A stretch of 64,000 bases of DNA from Agathobaculum sp. Marseille-P7918 (GCF_900625105.1 NZ_UYYD01000002.1:186001-250000); one strand, 5' to 3'. Shown: positions 34,501 to 43,848, counted from the stretch's first letter. Translations and numbers: made by a program. The notes: a model not told the origin generated them from the letters alone.

Positions 34501-35643
34501 ATGGATTTCCATCTGACCCGTGAACAGGAACTGGTTCGCCAGATGATGCATGACTTCACCGAAAACGAAGTCAAGCCCATCGCTGCGGAAACCGACAAAA
34601 CCTCTACCTACCCCCGTGAGACCATCGAAAAGCTGTTTGATCTGGGCGTTATGGGCATGATCGTACCGGAAGAGTTCGGCGGCGCCGGCGCGGACGACAT
34701 CTGCTCCGCCATCGCCATCGAAGAACTGTCCAAGCAGTGCGCTTCCACCGGCGACATCCTCGCTACCCACAACGGCCTGTGCTGCGGCCCGATCATCCAG
34801 CACGGCACCCCTGAGCAGAAGGAAAAGTATCTGCGCATGCTGACCGAAGGCCACAAGGTAGGCGCGTTCGCGCTGACCGAGCCGGACGCTGGTTCCGACG
34901 CTGCCAAGGGCACCTGCACCGCGGTCCTCGACGGCGACCATTATGTACTGAACGGTTCCAAGATCTTCATCACCAACGGTTATGTTGCGGACGTTTTCGT
35001 TGTGTTCGCCATGACCGATAAATCCAAGGGCACCCGCGGCATTTCCGCGTTCATCGTGGAAAGCTCGTTCCCGGGCTTCTCTGTCGGCAAGCACGAGGAA
35101 AAGCTCGGCCTGCACGGCTCGCCCACGGCGGAAATCGTGTTCACTGACTGCATCGTTCCGAAGGAAAACCTGCTCGGCCAGGAAGGCAAGGGCTTCAAGA
35201 TCGCCATGCAGACCCTCGACGGCGGCCGTATCGGCATCGCTGCCCAGGCGCTCGGCATCTCCGAAGGCGCAATGGAAGAGGCTATGGCCTTCGCCAAGAC
35301 CCGTGAGCAGTTCGGCCGTCCGATCGCAAAGTTCCAGAACACCCAGTTCGTCTTTGCCGATATGCACGTTGCCATCGAGGCTGCCCGCCTGCTGACCTAC
35401 AAGGCTGCTTCCCTCAAGACCGAAGGCAAGCGCTTCACGGTTGACGCTGCAACCGCAAAGCTGTTCGCTTCCGAGGCTGCCATGAAGATCACCACCAAGG
35501 CAGTTCAGATCCACGGCGGCTACGGCTACACCAAGGATTACCCGGTTGAGCGCATGATGCGTGACGCCAAGATCACCGAGATCTACGAAGGCACGAGCGA
35601 GATCCAGCGCGTCGTTATCTCCGGCAACATTCTCGGCAAGTAA
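34501..35643 (+). CDS. bcd: Butyryl-CoA dehydrogenase (acyl-CoA dehydrogenase)
   Basis: This 380-residue flavoprotein reduces crotonyl-CoA to butyryl-CoA, the last redox step of butyrate formation. With EtfAB it can bifurcate electrons to ferredoxin. The family signatures GAFALTEPDAGSDAAKGTC and QIHGGYGYTKDYPVERMMRD are complete, and the catalytic glutamate lies in ITEIYEGTSEIQR. The ATG at 34501 has AAAAAGGAG upstream; a TTG two codons earlier is less likely. The gene is followed by etfB and etfA. Its codon use is shifted to GCT, GTT and AAG relative to flanking genes, which suggests strong expression. Confidence 0.95.
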   Translation: MDFHLTREQELVRQMMHDFTENEVKPIAAETDKTSTYPRETIEKLFDLGVMGMIVPEEFGGAGADDICSAIAIEELSKQCASTGDILATHNGLCCGPIIQHGTPEQKEKYLRMLTEGHKVGAFALTEPDAGSDAAKGTCTAVLDGDHYVLNGSKIFITNGYVADVFVVFAMTDKSKGTRGISAFIVESSFPGFSVGKHEEKLGLHGSPTAEIVFTDCIVPKENLLGQEGKGFKIAMQTLDGGRIGIAAQALGISEGAMEEAMAFAKTREQFGRPIAKFQNTQFVFADMHVAIEAARLLTYKAASLKTEGKRFTVDAATAKLFASEAAMKITTKAVQIHGGYGYTKDYPVERMMRDAKITEIYEGTSEIQRVVISGNILGK

Positions 35644-35663
35644 GAATAGGAGGAAAACAGAAC

Positions 35664-36464
35664 ATGAAAGCAATCGTTTGTGTAAAGCAGGTTCCGGATA
35701 CCTCCGGCAAGGTTGCGGTCAATCCCGACGGCACCCTGAACCGCGCATCCATGGCCACCATCATCAACCCGGACGACAAGAACGCGGTGGAAGCCGCCCT
35801 CAAGCTCAAGGACGAGACCGGCTGCAAGGTTGTTGTTGTCACCATGGGTCCTCCCCCGGCGCAGGGCATGCTGCGTGAGCTGCTCGCTATGGGCGCGGAC
35901 GAAGCGATTCTGGTTTCCGGCCGTGAGTTCGGCGGTTCGGATACCTTCGCAACCTCCCAGATCCTCGCCGCAGCCATCAAGAAGCTCGGCCTTGAGGATG
36001 ACGACATCGTTTACTGCGGCCGTCAGGCTATCGACGGCGATACCGCGCAGGTAGGCTCCCAGATCGCGGAGAAGCTCGGCATCCCGCAGATCTCCTACGC
36101 TGCCGATATCAAGAAGGAAGGCAACACCATCACCGTCAAGCGTATGCTGGAAGACGGTTACATGACCATCCAGACCCACACTCCCTGCCTGCTGACCTGC
36201 ATCAAGGAGCTGAACGTTCCCCGTTACATGTCCATCAAGGGCATCATGAAGTGCTATGACAAGCCGGTTACGGTTTATGACTACAACGCCCTGAAGGATG
36301 ATCCGCTGATCGATCCGGCTACCATCGGCCTGAAGGGTTCTCCCACCAACATCTTCAAGTCCTTTACGCCCCCGCAGAAGGGCCAGGGCAAGATGCTCGA
36401 AGGTGCCGATATGTCCACCTGCGAAGAGCTGGTCGGCGAGCTTCAGAAGAAGCACATCATTTAA
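35664..36464 (+). CDS. etfB: Electron transfer flavoprotein beta subunit
   Basis: EtfB (266 residues) together with EtfA passes electrons between NADH, ferredoxin and Bcd. The N terminus KAIVCVKQVPDTSGKVAVN, the nucleotide-binding VVVTMGPPPAQGML and the signature YCGRQAIDGDTAQVGSQIAE are typical of clostridial Bcd-associated Etf. It is 20 bases downstream of bcd with AGGAGG before the start. Confidence 0.96.
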   Translation: MKAIVCVKQVPDTSGKVAVNPDGTLNRASMATIINPDDKNAVEAALKLKDETGCKVVVVTMGPPPAQGMLRELLAMGADEAILVSGREFGGSDTFATSQILAAAIKKLGLEDDDIVYCGRQAIDGDTAQVGSQIAEKLGIPQISYAADIKKEGNTITVKRMLEDGYMTIQTHTPCLLTCIKELNVPRYMSIKGIMKCYDKPVTVYDYNALKDDPLIDPATIGLKGSPTNIFKSFTPPQKGQGKMLEGADMSTCEELVGELQKKHII

Positions 36465-36485
36465 CTGAAAGGGGAATATTGAACA

Positions 36486-37601
36486 ATGGCTGATTTCAAT
36501 AACACCAACCTCGCCGATTTTTCCGGCGTATGGGTATTTTGTGAACAGCGCCAGGGCAAGCTCCAGCCGACCGTGCTTGAGCTGATCTCCGAGGCGCGCA
36601 AGCTGGCGGACGACATGGGCGTCGAGGTATGCGGCCTGCTGCTGGGCGGCAAGGGCGTAGGCGACTCCATGGTCAAGGAACTGGGCGCTTACGGCGCGGA
36701 TAAGGTCCTTGTTTGCGAGAACGACCTGCTCGAGACCTACACCACCGATGCATACGCAAAGGTAATCTGCGATACCGTTATGGCCAAGAAGCCGGAGATC
36801 CTGCTGATCGCGGCTACCAACATCGGCCGTGACCTGGGCCCGCGCTGCGCAGCTCGCCTGCACACCGGCCTGACCGCAGACTGCACGCACCTCGACGTTG
36901 ACGTTGAGAAGTACGCTGCCTTCCTGAAGGAAGCTTCCACCCTGCCCGAAGCACAGATCGACGCGCTTGATCGTGCCGACCGCAACCTGAAGATGACCCG
37001 TCCGGCATTCGGCGGCCACCTGATGGCGACCATTATCTGCCCGCGCTTCCGTCCCCAGATGGCGACCGTTCGTCCGGGCGTTCTGAAGAAGGGCGAGTAC
37101 AACGAAGCGAAGGCAAACGCTGTTGTTGTCGAGAAGGTTGAGGCACAGCTGTCTGAGGCAGATCTGCAGACCAAGGTTCTGGAAGTTGTCAAGGAAGCCA
37201 AGGAGCTCGTTGACCTGACCGGCGCAGACGTAGTCGTTTCCGTTGGCCGTGGTATCTCTAAGGACGTTGAGACCGGCATCAAGCTGGCGGAAGAGCTGGC
37301 TGGCCTGTTCGGCGGCGTTGTCGGCGGTTCCCGTGCAGCGATCGACTCTGGCTGGCTGACTGCCGACCATCAGGTTGGCCAGACCGGCAAGACCGTACAT
37401 CCGAAGCTGTATGTTGCGCTGGGTATCTCCGGTGCGATCCAGCACAAGGCTGGCATGCAGGATTCCGAGTGCATCGTAGCGGTCAACAAGTCTGACTCCG
37501 CTCCGATCTTCGACGTAGCAGACTACGGCATCTGCGGCGACCTGTTCAAGGTTGTTCCGATGATGATCGACGCGATCAAGGCTGCAAAGGCTTCCAAGTA
37601 A
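36486..37601 (+). CDS. etfA: Electron transfer flavoprotein alpha subunit
   Basis: EtfA (371 residues) forms the FAD-containing partner of EtfB. The C-terminal FAD domain is clear ([53 protein letters not shown]). The N-terminal extension ([20 protein letters not shown]) is the usual start of the alpha/beta domain; there is no ferredoxin domain. It completes the bcd-etfB-etfA operon. Thiolase, crotonase and hydroxybutyryl-CoA dehydrogenase genes are not in this window. Confidence 0.96.
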   Translation: MADFNNTNLADFSGVWVFCEQRQGKLQPTVLELISEARKLADDMGVEVCGLLLGGKGVGDSMVKELGAYGADKVLVCENDLLETYTTDAYAKVICDTVMAKKPEILLIAATNIGRDLGPRCAARLHTGLTADCTHLDVDVEKYAAFLKEASTLPEAQIDALDRADRNLKMTRPAFGGHLMATIICPRFRPQMATVRPGVLKKGEYNEAKANAVVVEKVEAQLSEADLQTKVLEVVKEAKELVDLTGADVVVSVGRGISKDVETGIKLAEELAGLFGGVVGGSRAAIDSGWLTADHQVGQTGKTVHPKLYVALGISGAIQHKAGMQDSECIVAVNKSDSAPIFDVADYGICGDLFKVVPMMIDAIKAAKASK

Positions 37602-37760
37602 TTCAGCCTCCTCTCTCCCACTGATCCCCCGGGCAGCACCGATTGTACCTCCTATTCTCCGCCACGGGCCGGAGCATCCCGCGGTGTGCGATCCGCCGGA
37701 AGCCAACGACGGGTCCGGTGCTGTTCTCCTTCCCGTTTCAGTGTGGATAATCCTCATAAG

Positions 37761-37789
37761 AGCCGCAGGGCTGCTGCCCTGCGGCTTTT
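37761..37789 (+). terminator. Terminator of bcd-etfBA
   Basis: AGCCGCAGGGC-TGCTG-CCCTGCGGCT followed by TTTT. It lies 160 bases after etfA; the sequence before it (37602-37760) shows no gene. Confidence 0.88.
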
Positions 37790-37817
37790 CCCTGTCCGTT
37801 TGCGGGCGCAAAGGCGC

Positions 37818-37850
37818 AAAAAAGCCGGCAGCTTATGCTGCCGGCTTTTT
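37818..37850. terminator. Bidirectional terminator before yjbQ
   Basis: AAAAAAGCCGGCAGC-TTAT-GCTGCCGGCTTTTT has a 13-bp stem with A and T tracts on both sides. It ends yjbQ from the right and backs up the etf terminator from the left. Confidence 0.92.
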
Positions 37851-37866
37851 CTGTCTCCGTTTTTGG

Positions 37867-38319
37867 TTATTCGCCCATCACCTGAAAGACGATGTCGCGC
37901 GTGCGGTCGCGGGTGTCGCACTCGACCAGCGTCAGGTTCTGCCACGGGCCGATGGTGATCTCCCCTTCGACAAAGGGGATAACGATGAACGGGCTGAGCA
38001 GCGCCGCCTTGATGTGCGACGAGCCGTTGTCATCGTGCCAAGTGTCGTGGTGATGGTAGTAGATCACACGGCCGTTCTCGTCCTTATAGGGCGAAAACAC
38101 GTCCAGCGCGGCCTTGAGGTCGTGGTGCACCATGCCCGGCTCAAACTCGAGCGTGGTCAGGCCCGCCACGCCGCCGGTCGTGAAGCCGGTGATGATGCCC
38201 GACTTTATGCCTGTGTTGCGGCAAGCGTTGTGCACCGCCGCGCGGAAATCATCGGTCACATCGATCATGCCCATATGGGCGCGGGTGCGGTAAGTTTTGG
38301 TTTCGGTATAAACTGCCAT
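37867..38319 (-). CDS. YjbQ/UPF0047 family protein
   Basis: This 150-residue protein matches the YjbQ family, sometimes annotated as secondary thiamine-phosphate synthase enzyme. The conserved histidine-rich core MVHHDLKAALDV, YYHHHDTWHDDNGSSHIKAA and the signature EGEITIGPWQNLTLVECD are present. The protein starts MAVYTETKTYRT with GGAG upstream. The true cellular role is not settled. It lies 15 bases after rfbA and is probably co-transcribed with it. Confidence 0.88.
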   Translation of the reverse strand: MAVYTETKTYRTRAHMGMIDVTDDFRAAVHNACRNTGIKSGIITGFTTGGVAGLTTLEFEPGMVHHDLKAALDVFSPYKDENGRVIYYHHHDTWHDDNGSSHIKAALLSPFIVIPFVEGEITIGPWQNLTLVECDTRDRTRDIVFQVMGE

Positions 38320-38334
38320 TGGTAAAAAACTCCT

Positions 38335-39192
38335 TTACAGGCATTGCAGATATTGGCCATACAACGTTTTATCCAGATCGGACGCATGGCGCAGCAGCGT
38401 CTGGCGGCTGATGTACCCGCGCTGATACGCGATCTCTTCCAGACAGGCAATATAGCGGCCGGTTTCATCCTGCACACGCTTGACCTCCTGCGCGGAATCG
38501 AGCAGGTTTTCCGCCGTGCCGGCATCCAGCCAGACGAAGTCCTTGTCCAGCTTGACCACGCGCAGCGCACCGCGGCGCAGGTACTCCAGATTGACGTCCG
38601 TGATCTCCAGCTCGCCGCGCGCCGACGGCTTGAGGTTATGCGCGATCTCCATGACCGTATTGTCATAGAAATACAGGCCGGGCACGATATAGTTGGACTT
38701 GGGGTACCGCGGTTTTTCCTCGATGGAAACCGCGCGGCCCTCTTCGTCGAACTCGACCACGCCGAACGCCCGCGGATCGTCCACATAATATCCGAACACA
38801 CAAGCGCCCTGCCCCCAGCTCAGCGCCTGCTGCAGATAGGATTCAAAATCCGGGGAATAGAAGATATTATCGCCCAGCACCAGACAAACATCATCCTCGC
38901 CGATGAACTGCTCACCGATGAGCAGCGCGTCCGCGATGCCGCGCGCCACTTCCTGCACCTCATAGGTGATGTCCACGCCGAAGCGGCCGCCCGAACCAAG
39001 CAAACGATAAAACGGGCCTTCCTCTCCGGGCGGAATGATGATCAGGATGTCGCGGATGCCCGCCTGCAGCAGCACCGCCAGCGGGTAATAGATCATCGGC
39101 TTGTCGTACACCGGCAGCAGCGGTTTGCACACCGGTCGCGTCATCGGATACAGGCGCGAGCCTTTGCCTGCGGCAAGAATAATTCCTTTCAT
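38335..39192 (-). CDS. rfbA: Glucose-1-phosphate thymidylyltransferase
   Basis: This 285-residue nucleotidyltransferase makes dTDP-glucose, the first step toward dTDP-rhamnose and related sugars. The N-terminal IILAAGKGSRLYPMTRPVCK motif and PVYDKPMIYYPLAVL are diagnostic, as are VLGDNIFY and FVWLDAGTAENLLD. The ATG at 39192 follows AGAGG. The rfbB, rfbC and rfbD genes are not next to it, so dTDP-sugar synthesis genes must be scattered. Confidence 0.95.
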   Translation of the reverse strand: MKGIILAAGKGSRLYPMTRPVCKPLLPVYDKPMIYYPLAVLLQAGIRDILIIIPPGEEGPFYRLLGSGGRFGVDITYEVQEVARGIADALLIGEQFIGEDDVCLVLGDNIFYSPDFESYLQQALSWGQGACVFGYYVDDPRAFGVVEFDEEGRAVSIEEKPRYPKSNYIVPGLYFYDNTVMEIAHNLKPSARGELEITDVNLEYLRRGALRVVKLDKDFVWLDAGTAENLLDSAQEVKRVQDETGRYIACLEEIAYQRGYISRQTLLRHASDLDKTLYGQYLQCL

Positions 39193-39229
39193 ATGGTTTT
39201 CCTCTATCTTTGTTTTGTATTGCGAAACC

Positions 39230-39258
39230 ATTATAGCACATTTCCCCGCGAGTTGCCA
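39230..39258 (-). promoter_or_regulatory. Extended -10 promoter of rfbA
   Basis: On the minus strand TGC-TATAAT is an extended -10 box with a weak -35 (TGGCAA) at 17-base spacing; it ends about 40 bases before the rfbA start. Confidence 0.6.
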
Positions 39259-39369
39259 TAGGAAAATGGCCAAATCCCGCACAGCCGGTCGGGATTTCGC
39301 CCGCTTTGGGCGCGGCCCAAAATGCGAAGCGGCAGTCCGCGCAGGCGGGCCGCCGCTGTCGCCGGATCG

Positions 39370-40494
39370 TTATTCGGTATACGGCGCATCCGTGTCAATG
39401 ACCACGGTCTGCGAAGCGCTGTCCCACTGCACGCCGAAGTCCAGCGCCGCGCCCAGATCGCGCAGCTTGAAGTAGTTGTTGCCGCCGATCTCATAAGCGG
39501 TCAGGTCGAGCGCCTTGCCGCCCAGATAGACCGAAGCCTCGGTCAGCGCAGCCGGCCGGCTGCCCGCCGGAAGGGCTGCCAGTTCGCCGCCGACCGGCGT
39601 GTACGATGCGCCGTCGGTCAGGTCGATGCGCTGCTCCACACCGTTCCAGGCGACCTCGAACTGCGCCGCCGTACCGGACAGCGCCTGCGCCAGATCGCGC
39701 AGCTTGAAGTAGTTGTTGCCGCCGATCTCATAGGCCGCCAGCGACACCGACTTGCCGTCGATCGTAACCTTGTGCGCGGAGACCGCCGCCGTCGGATTGG
39801 TCAGCGCGCGCAGCGCGGTGATGGTCTGCTGCACCGTGCCCCGCACGTTTTGCTGCTCCAACGGGATATTCCAATAGGTGTAATCCAGTTTTGTCATGCC
39901 CGCGGTCAGCTGCTCCAACGCGGCCTGGAGCGCCTCCGAGGACACCGACTGCCCGTTGACCGTGCACAGATGCGCGCCCCAAGTGCCGTCCGGATTTTCC
40001 CCGATCGCGTCCGTATAGGTCAGCGCAGCCACCATTTGGCCGCCCTGTTTGGTCAGATACCGCACCTCGCCGCCGTTCATCACCTCATGGCCGTCCACCA
40101 GATACGCCTTGTCCGCATCGACATACAGCAGCGTGGTCGGCGAGACGTCCGTGCCGAAGTTACTCACCTGCCGGGGGATCTCCAGATCGACCAGCGCGCC
40201 GTCATAGGTGTACAAATGCTGGCCGCTATAGCTGCCGCAGTAGAGTTCGGGCGTGCCGTCGCCATCAAAATCCACCAGCTGCGCCAGCGACAGCCCCTGC
40301 CACATGCCGCTCAGCGGGCTGCCTTGCGGCGCCGTCCATGCCGTGCCGTACGTTTGCTGCAGCTGCACGATCGCGTCCAGATACGCCCGCGCCCCCTTTG
40401 GCGTCAGGTTCCCCGTGCCCGCAGCTCCCGCTGCGCCCAGACACAGCGCGCCCGTCAGCACGGCACACAACAGTCGTTTCCCACATTTTCGCAT
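39370..40494 (-). CDS. Secreted protein with two copper-amine-oxidase-like stalk domains
   Basis: This 374-residue exported protein has a signal peptide (KRLLCAVLTGALCLGAAGAAG). A middle region of unknown fold carries FDGDGTPELYCG, a short FG-GAP/VCBS-like calcium loop. The C-terminal part has two stalk domain repeats, each centred on EIGGNNYFKLRDL (about residues 255-270 and 345-360). Stalk domains are common on surface proteins of Firmicutes and likely bind the cell wall. The ATG at 40494 follows AAAGGAGG. The role is unknown. Confidence 0.75.
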   Translation of the reverse strand: MRKCGKRLLCAVLTGALCLGAAGAAGTGNLTPKGARAYLDAIVQLQQTYGTAWTAPQGSPLSGMWQGLSLAQLVDFDGDGTPELYCGSYSGQHLYTYDGALVDLEIPRQVSNFGTDVSPTTLLYVDADKAYLVDGHEVMNGGEVRYLTKQGGQMVAALTYTDAIGENPDGTWGAHLCTVNGQSVSSEALQAALEQLTAGMTKLDYTYWNIPLEQQNVRGTVQQTITALRALTNPTAAVSAHKVTIDGKSVSLAAYEIGGNNYFKLRDLAQALSGTAAQFEVAWNGVEQRIDLTDGASYTPVGGELAALPAGSRPAALTEASVYLGGKALDLTAYEIGGNNYFKLRDLGAALDFGVQWDSASQTVVIDTDAPYTE

Positions 40495-40540
40495 AAGGCA
40501 TCCTCCTTTTTGCCGGCGTTCCGCCGTCTGTTCTGCTTTC

Positions 40541-40569
40541 AGTATACTGTGCCGCCCCACCGCTGTCAA
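40541..40569 (-). promoter_or_regulatory. Consensus promoter of the stalk-domain gene
   Basis: On the minus strand TTGACA and TATACT are spaced 17 bases apart, about 45 bases upstream of the start codon. Confidence 0.85.
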
Positions 40570-40671
40570 GACATGCATCCCCCGTGCGAAAATCCGCGCA
40601 TACCGACATAAACGCGCCAAAATTGCCAGTTTTGCGCGCGTATTTCACGCGAATTTTGATGATAACACAGG

Positions 40672-40700
40672 TGGAAAACCTACCGGAAAGCGGGTATAAT
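40672..40700 (+). promoter_or_regulatory. Promoter of typA
   Basis: A perfect TATAAT (40695-40700) with a weak -35 (TGGAAA) at 17-base spacing lies 40 bases before the typA start. Confidence 0.65.
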
Positions 40701-40739
40701 ATATCTGTATGAAAATTATCCGCAGATGGAGGAATAGAT

Positions 40740-42566
40740 ATGGTTCGTAACGATTTGCGCAACATCGCCATCATTGCACACGTTGACCACGGCAAAACGA
40801 CGCTGGTCGACCAGATGCTCAAGCAGGCGGGCGCATTCCGTGAAAATCAGGTGGTGGAGGAGCGCGTCATGGACTCGGGCGACATCGAGCGTGAGCGCGG
40901 CATCACCATTCTGGCAAAAAACACTTCGGTACATTACAAGGGCGTCAAGATCAACATCGTCGATACCCCGGGCCACGCGGACTTTTCCGGCGAGGTCGAG
41001 CGTATCCTCAAGATGGTGGACGGCGTTGTGCTGCTGGTCGATGCGGCGGAAGGCCCGATGCCCCAGACCCGTTTCGTCCTCCAGAAGGCGCTGGAATTCG
41101 GCCATAAGATCATCATTGCGATCAACAAGATTGACCGTCCGGACGCACGCCTCAACGAGATCGGCGACGAGGTCCTCGAGCTGCTGCTGAACCTCGACGC
41201 ATCCGACGAGCAGCTGGACAGCCCGATCGTTTACTGCTCGGGCCGCGCCGGCACCGCGTCCATGTCCCCGAACGTGCCGGGCACCGACCTGACCCCGCTG
41301 TTCGAGCAGATCCTCGAGCACATCCCGGCGCCGCATGTCGATACCGAAGGCCCGACCCAGATGCTGGTCTCCTCGATCGACTACAACGAGTACGTCGGCC
41401 GCATCGGCATCGGCCGCATCGAGCGCGGCTCGATGAAGGTCGGCCAGCAGGTCATGGTCTGCGACTACCACGGCTCCACCCAGCCGTATAACGCCAAGGT
41501 CGTCACGCTGTACACGATCGAAGAACTCGACCGCCAGCCGGTGGACGAAGCCAAGGCGGGCGAGATCGTGTGCTTCTCGGGCATTGAGAACGTCACCATC
41601 GGCGAGACCCTGTGCGACCCCGAGCACGTCGAGCCGCTGCCCTTTGTCAAGATCTCCGAGCCGACGGTCGAGATGACCTTCTCGGTCAACGATTCGCCGT
41701 TTGCCGGCAAGGAAGGCAAGTTCGTCACCTCGCGTCACCTGCGTGAGCGCCTGTTCCGCGAGCTTTTGAAGGACGTGTCCCTGCGCGTCAACGAGACCGA
41801 CACGACCGATTCCTTCCGCGTGTGCGGCCGCGGCGAAATGCATCTGTCCATCCTGATCGAAAACCTGCGCCGCGAAGGCTATGAGTTCCAGGTCGGCGCA
41901 CCCAAGGCGCTGTTCAAGGAAATCGACGGCAAGAAATGCGAGCCGATCGAGCGCATGATCGCGGACGTACCGCAGGACGCAGTGGGCGCGATCATGGAGA
42001 AGATGGGCAGCCGCAAGGGCGAACTGGTCTCCATGAACCCCAAGGGCTCGGACCGCATGCGCCTCGAGTTCCTGATCCCGGCGCGCGGCCTGTTCGGCTA
42101 CCGCACCGAATTCCTGACCGACACCAAGGGCGAAGGCGTCCTGTCCTCGGTCTTCCACAGCTATCAGCCGTACAAGGGCGAGATCCAGAAGCGCACCACC
42201 GGCTCGCTGATCGCGTTTGAGACGGGCGAAGCCGTCGGCTACGGCCTGTTCAACGCGCAGGAGCGCGGCCCGCTGTTCATCGGCCCGGGCACGCAGGTAT
42301 ACGAAGGCATGGTCATCGGTGAGAACCCGCGCGGCGAAGATATGGCGGTCAACGTCTGCAAGAAAAAGCAGCTGACCAACATGCGTGCTGCCGGTTCGGA
42401 CGATGCGCTGCGCCTGATCCCGCCGCGCCAGATGTCGATCGAAGCGGCGCTCGAGTTCATCTCGGACGACGAGCTGCTCGAAATCACGCCCAAGAGCATC
42501 CGCATCCGCAAAAAGATCCTGTCCAACACCGAGCGTCTGAAAAAGACCAAGGGCGGCAAAAAGTAA
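40740..42566 (+). CDS. typA: Translational GTPase TypA/BipA
   Basis: This 608-residue ribosome-associated GTPase is related to EF-G and needed for ribosome assembly and stress growth. The GTPase motifs are HVDHGKTTL, RGITILAK, DTPGHADF and NKIDRPDA. EF-G-like domains II, III and V and the BipA-specific C-terminal domain (AGSDDALRLIPPRQMSIEAA) are complete. GGAGG precedes the ATG. It is followed 31 bases later by ridA. Confidence 0.97.
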   Translation: MVRNDLRNIAIIAHVDHGKTTLVDQMLKQAGAFRENQVVEERVMDSGDIERERGITILAKNTSVHYKGVKINIVDTPGHADFSGEVERILKMVDGVVLLVDAAEGPMPQTRFVLQKALEFGHKIIIAINKIDRPDARLNEIGDEVLELLLNLDASDEQLDSPIVYCSGRAGTASMSPNVPGTDLTPLFEQILEHIPAPHVDTEGPTQMLVSSIDYNEYVGRIGIGRIERGSMKVGQQVMVCDYHGSTQPYNAKVVTLYTIEELDRQPVDEAKAGEIVCFSGIENVTIGETLCDPEHVEPLPFVKISEPTVEMTFSVNDSPFAGKEGKFVTSRHLRERLFRELLKDVSLRVNETDTTDSFRVCGRGEMHLSILIENLRREGYEFQVGAPKALFKEIDGKKCEPIERMIADVPQDAVGAIMEKMGSRKGELVSMNPKGSDRMRLEFLIPARGLFGYRTEFLTDTKGEGVLSSVFHSYQPYKGEIQKRTTGSLIAFETGEAVGYGLFNAQERGPLFIGPGTQVYEGMVIGENPRGEDMAVNVCKKKQLTNMRAAGSDDALRLIPPRQMSIEAALEFISDDELLEITPKSIRIRKKILSNTERLKKTKGGKK

Positions 42567-42597
42567 GTCCATTTTTTCACCATAAAGGAGTATTCCC

Positions 42598-42984
42598 ATG
42601 TCTGTTAAAGAAGTACTGCACACCGATCTCGCACCCGCAGCTGTTGGCCCGTATTCGCAGGCCATCGCGGCAAGCCGCATGATCTTCACCTCGGGCCAGA
42701 TCCCGATCAACCCCGCGACCGGCAAGATCGAGGCCACCACCATCGAGGAGCAGACCGAGCAGGTCATGCAGAACCTGCGCTGCGTGCTCGCCGAGGGCGG
42801 CGTGTCGTTTGACCGCGTCATCAAGACCACCTGCTTCCTGGCCGATATGAACGACTTTGCAGCGTTCAACGGCGTTTACGGCAAGTATTTCCCCGAAGGC
42901 GCACCGGCGCGCTCCTGCGTACAGGTTGCGGCGCTGCCGATGGGCGCAAAGGTCGAGGTTGAGGTCATCGCGGTTCAGGGCTGA
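42598..42984 (+). CDS. ridA: RidA family enamine/imine deaminase
   Basis: This 128-residue protein hydrolyses reactive enamine/imine intermediates such as 2-aminoacrylate. AVGPYSQAIAASRMIFTSGQ and the C-terminal PARSCVQVAALPMGAKVEVE contain the conserved Tyr, Arg and hydrophobic core residues of active RidA. AAAGGAG lies upstream. Its stop overlaps the next start (TGATG). Confidence 0.95.
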   Translation: MSVKEVLHTDLAPAAVGPYSQAIAASRMIFTSGQIPINPATGKIEATTIEEQTEQVMQNLRCVLAEGGVSFDRVIKTTCFLADMNDFAAFNGVYGKYFPEGAPARSCVQVAALPMGAKVEVEVIAVQG

Positions 42985-43199
42985 TGGAGTCTATCAGGCC
43001 CGGCCGCTACCGCCACTTCAAGGGCAACGAGTACGAGGTACTCGGCACCGCGCGCCACTCGGAGACGGACGAGACCATGGTCGTCTACCGCGCGCTGTAC
43101 GGTGAGCACGGCCTGTGGGTGCGTCCCGCTGCGATGTGGAACGAGACCGTCGAACGGGACGGCTACTGCGGCCCACGCTTCCGGTATATCGGCGAATAA
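42984..43199 (+). CDS. DUF1653 family small protein
   Basis: This 71-residue protein matches DUF1653 throughout (RPGRYRHFKGNEYEVLGTAR, ETMVVYRALYGEHGLWVRP, CGPRFRYIG). The function is unknown. It is translationally coupled to ridA by a one-base overlap and ends at a strong terminator. Confidence 0.88.
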   Translation: MESIRPGRYRHFKGNEYEVLGTARHSETDETMVVYRALYGEHGLWVRPAAMWNETVERDGYCGPRFRYIGE

Positions 43200-43202
43200 A
43201 AA

Positions 43203-43231
43203 AGAGGACGGAAATTCCGTCCTCTTTTTTT
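43203..43231 (+). terminator. Terminator of the typA-ridA-DUF1653 operon
   Basis: GAGGACGGAA-A-TTCCGTCCTC followed by seven T. Confidence 0.93.
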
Positions 43232-43318
43232 GCATCAAGCCCTCTCTTGCCGCCCATCCGATCACAGGCAGCCCGAGACGCACCGCCGTCCACCAAACCG
43301 AAAAAGTTCCGCGGCATT

Positions 43319-43347
43319 TGTAGCGATCTGCCGCCCTGCGGCGTATT
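43319..43347 (+). promoter_or_regulatory. ECF-type promoter of the second sigma operon
   Basis: TGTAGC (43319-43324) and CGTATT (43342-43347) are 17 bases apart, resembling the TGAAAC/CGTA promoters used by ECF sigma factors. The downstream AGTGAAAGG (43351-43359) is shared exactly, at the same distance, with the promoter at 54312-54340. This suggests autoregulation. Confidence 0.55.
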
Positions 43348-43371
43348 CTCAGTGAAAGGAGGCGGGAGCAC

Positions 43372-43848
43372 ATGACAGACAAAACACCGGAACAGCTGAT
43401 CCGCACCTACGGCGCTACGGTTTACCGGCTGGCCTACGCCCAGACGCGCAGCCGCCACGACGCGGACGACATTTTTCAGGAAGTGTTTCTGCGCGTGACG
43501 CAGCACCATCCGGTCTTCGACAGCGAAGCCCACGAAAAGGCGTGGCTGCTGCGTGTGACGCTCAACTGTCTGAAAAGCCATTGGCGCGCAGCCTGGCGGC
43601 GGCATGACGTGCCGCTCGACGAGCGCATCCCGTTCCCCGCACCCGAGGAAAACGCGCTGGACGAGGCGCTGCGGCAGCTGGCGCCCAAGTACCGCGCCGC
43701 GGTGCATCTGTTCTACTTTGAAGGCTATTCCGCCGAGGAGATCGCACGCATGACGGGCGAAAAGCCGTCCGCCATCCGCACGCGGCTGACCCGCGCCCGC
43801 GCGCAGCTCCGCGACCTGCTGAAAGGAGAGGACGACGATGAACTTTGA
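43372..43848 (+). CDS. ECF-type RNA polymerase sigma factor
   Basis: This 158-residue sigma factor has region 2 (SRHDADDIFQEVFLRVTQHH, with the AW-LLRVTLN segment following) and region 4 (LAPKYRAAVHLFYFEGYSAE and RMTGEKPSAIRTRLTRARAQ). It resembles the sigma factor at 54823 more than the one at 6564. AAAGGAGG precedes the ATG by several bases, and the stop overlaps the anti-sigma gene by 11 bases. Confidence 0.9.
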   Translation: MTDKTPEQLIRTYGATVYRLAYAQTRSRHDADDIFQEVFLRVTQHHPVFDSEAHEKAWLLRVTLNCLKSHWRAAWRRHDVPLDERIPFPAPEENALDEALRQLAPKYRAAVHLFYFEGYSAEEIARMTGEKPSAIRTRLTRARAQLRDLLKGEDDDEL

